DNA from: Rhodospirillaceae bacterium
Lineage (GTDB): Bacteria > Pseudomonadota > Alphaproteobacteria > Rhodospirillales > Magnetovibrionaceae
Reading direction: 5' to 3'
Length of the DNA stretch: 8,221 nucleotides
Assembly (NCBI GenBank): GCA_002401565.1
Contig: NVTL01000094.1
Span: 314 to 8,534, forward strand
Under the pieces are notes generated by a model. That model worked only from the letters and a program-made list of their open reading frames with translations. It ran no database searches and was not told the origin of the DNA. The position numbers and the translations under genes were made by a program. Below, piece by piece: positions 6,983 to 8,221 of the stretch (positions are counted from its first letter, which is position 1; each line of letters opens with the position of its first letter).

Positions 6983-7016
6983 CCCGCAGAGAAACCTGTA
7001 AAAGGTACAGCGCGGG
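6983..7016 (+). other. Two-part hairpin in the leader of the Crp-like gene
   Basis: An inner perfect stem CTGTA (6996-7000) / TACAG (7006-7010) closes the loop AAAGG. An outer stem CCCGC (6983-6987) / GCGGG (7012-7016) encloses it, with an 8-nt bulge on the 5' side and one base on the 3' side. It ends 7 nt before the Shine-Dalgarno. It could stabilise the mRNA or modulate translation of the regulator. Confidence 0.4.
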
Positions 7017-7023
7017 ATCAATT

Positions 7024-7039
7024 GAGGAGATTAAACGTG
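7024..7039 (+). promoter_or_regulatory. Shine-Dalgarno that selects GTG 7037 as the regulator start
   Basis: GAGGAG at 7024-7029 lies 7 nt before GTG at 7037. The in-frame TTG at 7022 overlaps this site itself and has no ribosome binding site, so it is not the start. Confidence 0.85.
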
Positions 7040-7720
7040 ACGGATTCACTTGCCAACATTCAACTTCTGTCTGAATTGACGAAAGAAGAAATTGAAATTG
7101 TCCAAAAAAATTGCAGCTGGAAAACTTATGGAGCCGGTGAACAGATCATCGACCAGCATTCGGAATCCCAAGACATTTACTTTATTGTCGACGGCGCCGT
7201 GCGGGTGGTGAACTATTCTTTGTCTGGGCGTGAAATCACGTTTCAAGACTTAGAACCCGGCGGGCATTTTGGCGAGTTGGCGGCGATTGACGGTTTGCCG
7301 CGTTCGGCCAGCATCATGGTCATGGGCGAAGCCCGCATTGCGTCGCTTCCGGCAAAACAATTTACAAATATGATTATCGATAATCCAAATATCGCGCTGA
7401 AATTGATGAAACATCTGGCTCATTTGGTGCGCACATCAACAACACGCATCATGGATCTTTCGACTTTGGGGGCGAACAACCGCGTTCATGCGGATGTTTT
7501 GGCTTTGGCGCGTAAATTCACAACCGACGACCTGACCGCTGAAATTAAGCCCATCCCGGTGCATTCCGATGTGGCGTCGCGGGTATCGACCACACGCGAA
7601 ACCGTGGCGCGGGTGATGAGCGACTTGACCCGCAAGAAAATTGTTGAACGGACCAAAACGGCATTGTTGGTGAAAGATTTGGAACGTTTGGAAGGTATGG
7701 TCGAAGACGTGCGCGGTTAA
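7037..7720 (+). CDS. Crp/Fnr-family transcription regulator, likely cyclic-nucleotide binding
   Basis: A dimeric DNA-binding regulator of 227 residues, the usual size for the family. Residues about 10-125 form the cNMP-binding beta-barrel. Its phosphate-binding cassette FGELAAIDGLPRSAS (78-92) keeps the Gly-Glu-Leu and Arg-Ser positions that hold cAMP or cGMP in Crp. A long dimerisation helix follows (about 117-140). The C-terminal winged helix has HSDVASRVSTTRETVARVMSDL (176-197). Its recognition helix keeps R187, E188 and R192, equivalent to R180, E181 and R185 of E. coli Crp, which read TGTGA. No N-terminal Fe-S cysteine cluster of the Fnr kind is present (only C26). The GTG start is fixed by the GAGGAG site. 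The gene stands alone, with a leader hairpin upstream and a Crp-type site immediately downstream. Ligand and regulon are inferred; family membership is very secure. Confidence 0.92.
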   Translation: MTDSLANIQLLSELTKEEIEIVQKNCSWKTYGAGEQIIDQHSESQDIYFIVDGAVRVVNYSLSGREITFQDLEPGGHFGELAAIDGLPRSASIMVMGEARIASLPAKQFTNMIIDNPNIALKLMKHLAHLVRTSTTRIMDLSTLGANNRVHADVLALARKFTTDDLTAEIKPIPVHSDVASRVSTTRETVARVMSDLTRKKIVERTKTALLVKDLERLEGMVEDVRG

Positions 7721-7738
7721 TTTTTCTTTTTTAACAGA

Positions 7739-7754
7739 TGTGACCAACATCACT
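7739..7754 (+). promoter_or_regulatory. Crp-type operator TGTGA-N6-TCACT
   Basis: The half-sites TGTGA (7739-7743) and TCACT (7750-7754) with 6-nt spacing match the Crp consensus at 9 of 10 positions. The site lies 18 bases after the stop of a regulator whose recognition helix predicts this target. Its centre (7746.5) is 41.5 bp from a start site expected at about 7788. Confidence 0.6.
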
Positions 7755-7775
7755 GAAGACTGAAAGAGGTCGCTG

Positions 7776-7781
7776 TACATT
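7776..7781 (+). promoter_or_regulatory. -10-like hexamer TACATT of a possible class II activated promoter
   Basis: TACATT matches TATAAT at 4 of 6 positions. If it is the -10, transcription starts near 7788, which puts the Crp-type site at about -41.5. In class II promoters the activator occupies this position and replaces a good -35, and indeed no -35 is seen. Confidence 0.45.
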
Positions 7782-7797
7782 CTTAGTCATAGACAAG

Positions 7798-7814
7798 CCG
7801 GGCTGGATCCCCGG
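7798..7814 (+). other. Leader hairpin CCGGG/CCCGG ahead of the 32-codon ORF
   Basis: Arms at 7798-7802 and 7810-7814 enclose a 7-nt loop. The hairpin lies about 10 nt after the predicted transcription start, where a 5' stem often protects a short mRNA. Confidence 0.35.
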
Positions 7815-7849
7815 TAAGTCACTGAAAATTAGATTAAGGATTTCAGACC

Positions 7850-7948
7850 ATGACGACATTAAAAGCCATCGGATTAGCCTTACCCCTCTTGTTTCTTTCG
7901 ATCGGCCTGATGGGCTTTAATGATTTTGGCATGGTCAATTCTTTCTGA
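7850..7948 (+). CDS. Hydrophobic small protein, 32 aa, unknown
   Basis: I do not recognise this ORF. The predicted peptide (MTTLKAIGLALPLLFLSIGL, then MGFNDFGMVNSF) has one Lys near the N-terminus, a hydrophobic stretch of about 16-18 residues (6-23), and a short polar, slightly acidic tail. It would span or insert into the inner membrane once, like many bacterial small membrane subunits or regulators; an uncleaved signal-like peptide is also possible. AAGGA at 7836-7840 lies 9 nt before the ATG. The ORF sits between a candidate Crp-activated promoter and a strong terminator, forming a compact transcription unit. That packaging is the main argument for a real gene. The alternative is a small regulatory RNA of about 230 nt covering the same unit. 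Confidence 0.55.
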   Translation: MTTLKAIGLALPLLFLSIGLMGFNDFGMVNSF

Positions 7949-7986
7949 TCTTTTCGGTTTCTCCCTGTTACTTCAAATCAAACTTA

Positions 7987-8017
7987 GGCTGTCACAACGT
8001 GTGGCAGCCTTTTTTTT
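7987..8017 (+). terminator. Rho-independent terminator
   Basis: A 10-bp stem GGCTGTCACA (7987-7996) / TGTGGCAGCC (8000-8009) with one G-U pair and a 3-nt loop is followed by eight T residues (8010-8017). It closes the small-ORF unit, and possibly also transcripts reading through from the Crp-like gene, and isolates them from divK. Confidence 0.92.
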
Positions 8018-8041
8018 GGTTTTTTTAAAGACTTGTCTGCA

Positions 8042-8070
8042 TTGACTTAAGGAGGTGGATGTAACAAAAT
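8042..8070 (+). promoter_or_regulatory. Candidate divK promoter, TTGACT-N17-CAAAAT
   Basis: TTGACT (8042-8047) and CAAAAT (8065-8070) have the standard 17-nt spacing. They lie just after the terminator and about 50 bases before divK. The -35 is good and the -10 fair (4 of 6). The spacer contains a perfect anti-Shine-Dalgarno complement, AAGGAGGTG (8049-8057). Confidence 0.5.
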
Positions 8071-8119
8071 CTCTTTAAAGCTAAATTTATAAAATCGGTA
8101 TGACCGTGAAGAGGTGACA

Positions 8120-8221
8120 ATGGCTAAAACTATTTTGATCGTTGAAGACAATGAACTGAATATGAAGCTCTTTAACGACCTGTTACAGGCTCACGATTAT
8201 GAAACCATTCAGGCCAAGGAT
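8120..8221 (+). CDS. divK: Response regulator DivK, N-terminal part (runs off the right edge)
   Basis: DivK is a single-domain CheY-like receiver that relays cell-cycle and polarity signals in Alphaproteobacteria. It binds the DivJ/PleC histidine kinases and DivL, and so controls CtrA. The visible 34 residues begin [20 protein letters not shown] and continue [14 protein letters not shown]. This is close to the Caulobacter DivK N-terminus as I recall it, with the acidic pair (E9, D10) of the receiver metal site. The phospho-acceptor Asp lies beyond the window. GAGG at 8111-8114 gives a Shine-Dalgarno 5 nt before the ATG. The [12 protein letters not shown] stretch separates DivK from generic receivers. 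No TTAA-N7-TTAA CtrA box was seen just upstream. Confidence 0.9.
   Translation, partial: MAKTILIVEDNELNMKLFNDLLQAHDYETIQAKD

Larger units (their letters stand above)
6797..7036. other. Divergent intergenic region between the 97-aa gene and the Crp-like regulator
   Basis: About 240 bases with no convincing gene. It holds a perfect short inverted repeat at 6821-6835, an AT-rich stretch at about 6940-6970 that probably contains the regulator's promoter (no clean -35/-10 pair could be named), and a leader hairpin at 6983-7016. Both flanking genes read away from it. Confidence 0.5.

Noticed and set aside
7022..7036. TTG at 7022 as start of the Crp-like protein
   Set aside because: The TTG overlaps the GAGGAG ribosome binding site used by GTG 7037, and has none of its own.
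7718..7733. T-rich stretch after the Crp-like stop as a terminator
   Set aside because: No stable GC stem precedes the T-runs. The first convincing terminator is at 7987-8017.
8018..8119. CtrA box (TTAA-N7-TTAA) ahead of divK
   Set aside because: TTAA occurs at several places here, but no pair has 7-nt spacing.

Overview
The window looks chromosomal and alphaproteobacterial, most likely from a Rhodospirillales-type organism. The main reasons are a start of DivK at the right edge (a cell-cycle response regulator essentially confined to Alphaproteobacteria), a HisZ at the left edge, strong Shine-Dalgarno sites used with TTG and GTG starts, and moderate base composition. No mobile element, tRNA, rRNA, CRISPR array or phage gene was seen. 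The taxonomic call is inference from family resemblance, not from a search.

Layout from left to right. 1-341 (-) is the N-terminal part of HisZ, the regulatory subunit of ATP phosphoribosyltransferase (histidine biosynthesis). 342-519 is its upstream region, followed by a 44-codon single-membrane-segment ORF (520-654, +). That ORF ends tail-to-tail with, and shares its TTAA with, the last gene of a tight three-gene minus-strand operon: a secreted ChaN-like protein with a C-terminal PDZ domain (4908-3736), a secreted M1-like zinc metallopeptidase (3739-1874, 4-nt ATGA overlap) and an APC-family amino-acid permease (1865-651, 8-nt gap). A 54-bp gap separates this operon from a divergent gamma-glutamyltransferase-family gene (4963-6513, +) that uses a TTG start. 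A small cysteine-containing protein of unknown function (6796-6503, -) overlaps the end of that gene by 11 nt.

The right part is regulatory. A Crp/Fnr-family transcription factor (7037-7720, +; GTG start) has an intact cyclic-nucleotide-binding cassette and a CRP-type recognition helix. Just after its stop lies a TGTGA-N6-TCACT site placed at the class II distance from a -10-like hexamer. That promoter would drive a leader hairpin, a 32-codon hydrophobic ORF with a good Shine-Dalgarno (7850-7948) and a strong Rho-independent terminator (7987-8017). divK then starts at 8120 behind its own promoter-like sequence and runs off the window.

How the genes may work together: the central block puts two predicted periplasmic hydrolase-like proteins and an amino-acid importer beside a predicted cytoplasmic Ntn-hydrolase of the gamma-glutamyl type. 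This is consistent with scavenging peptides or gamma-glutamyl compounds, but both hydrolases depart from the textbook family motifs, so the substrates are open. The most testable new observation is the Crp-like regulator followed by a matching site and a terminated micro-ORF unit.
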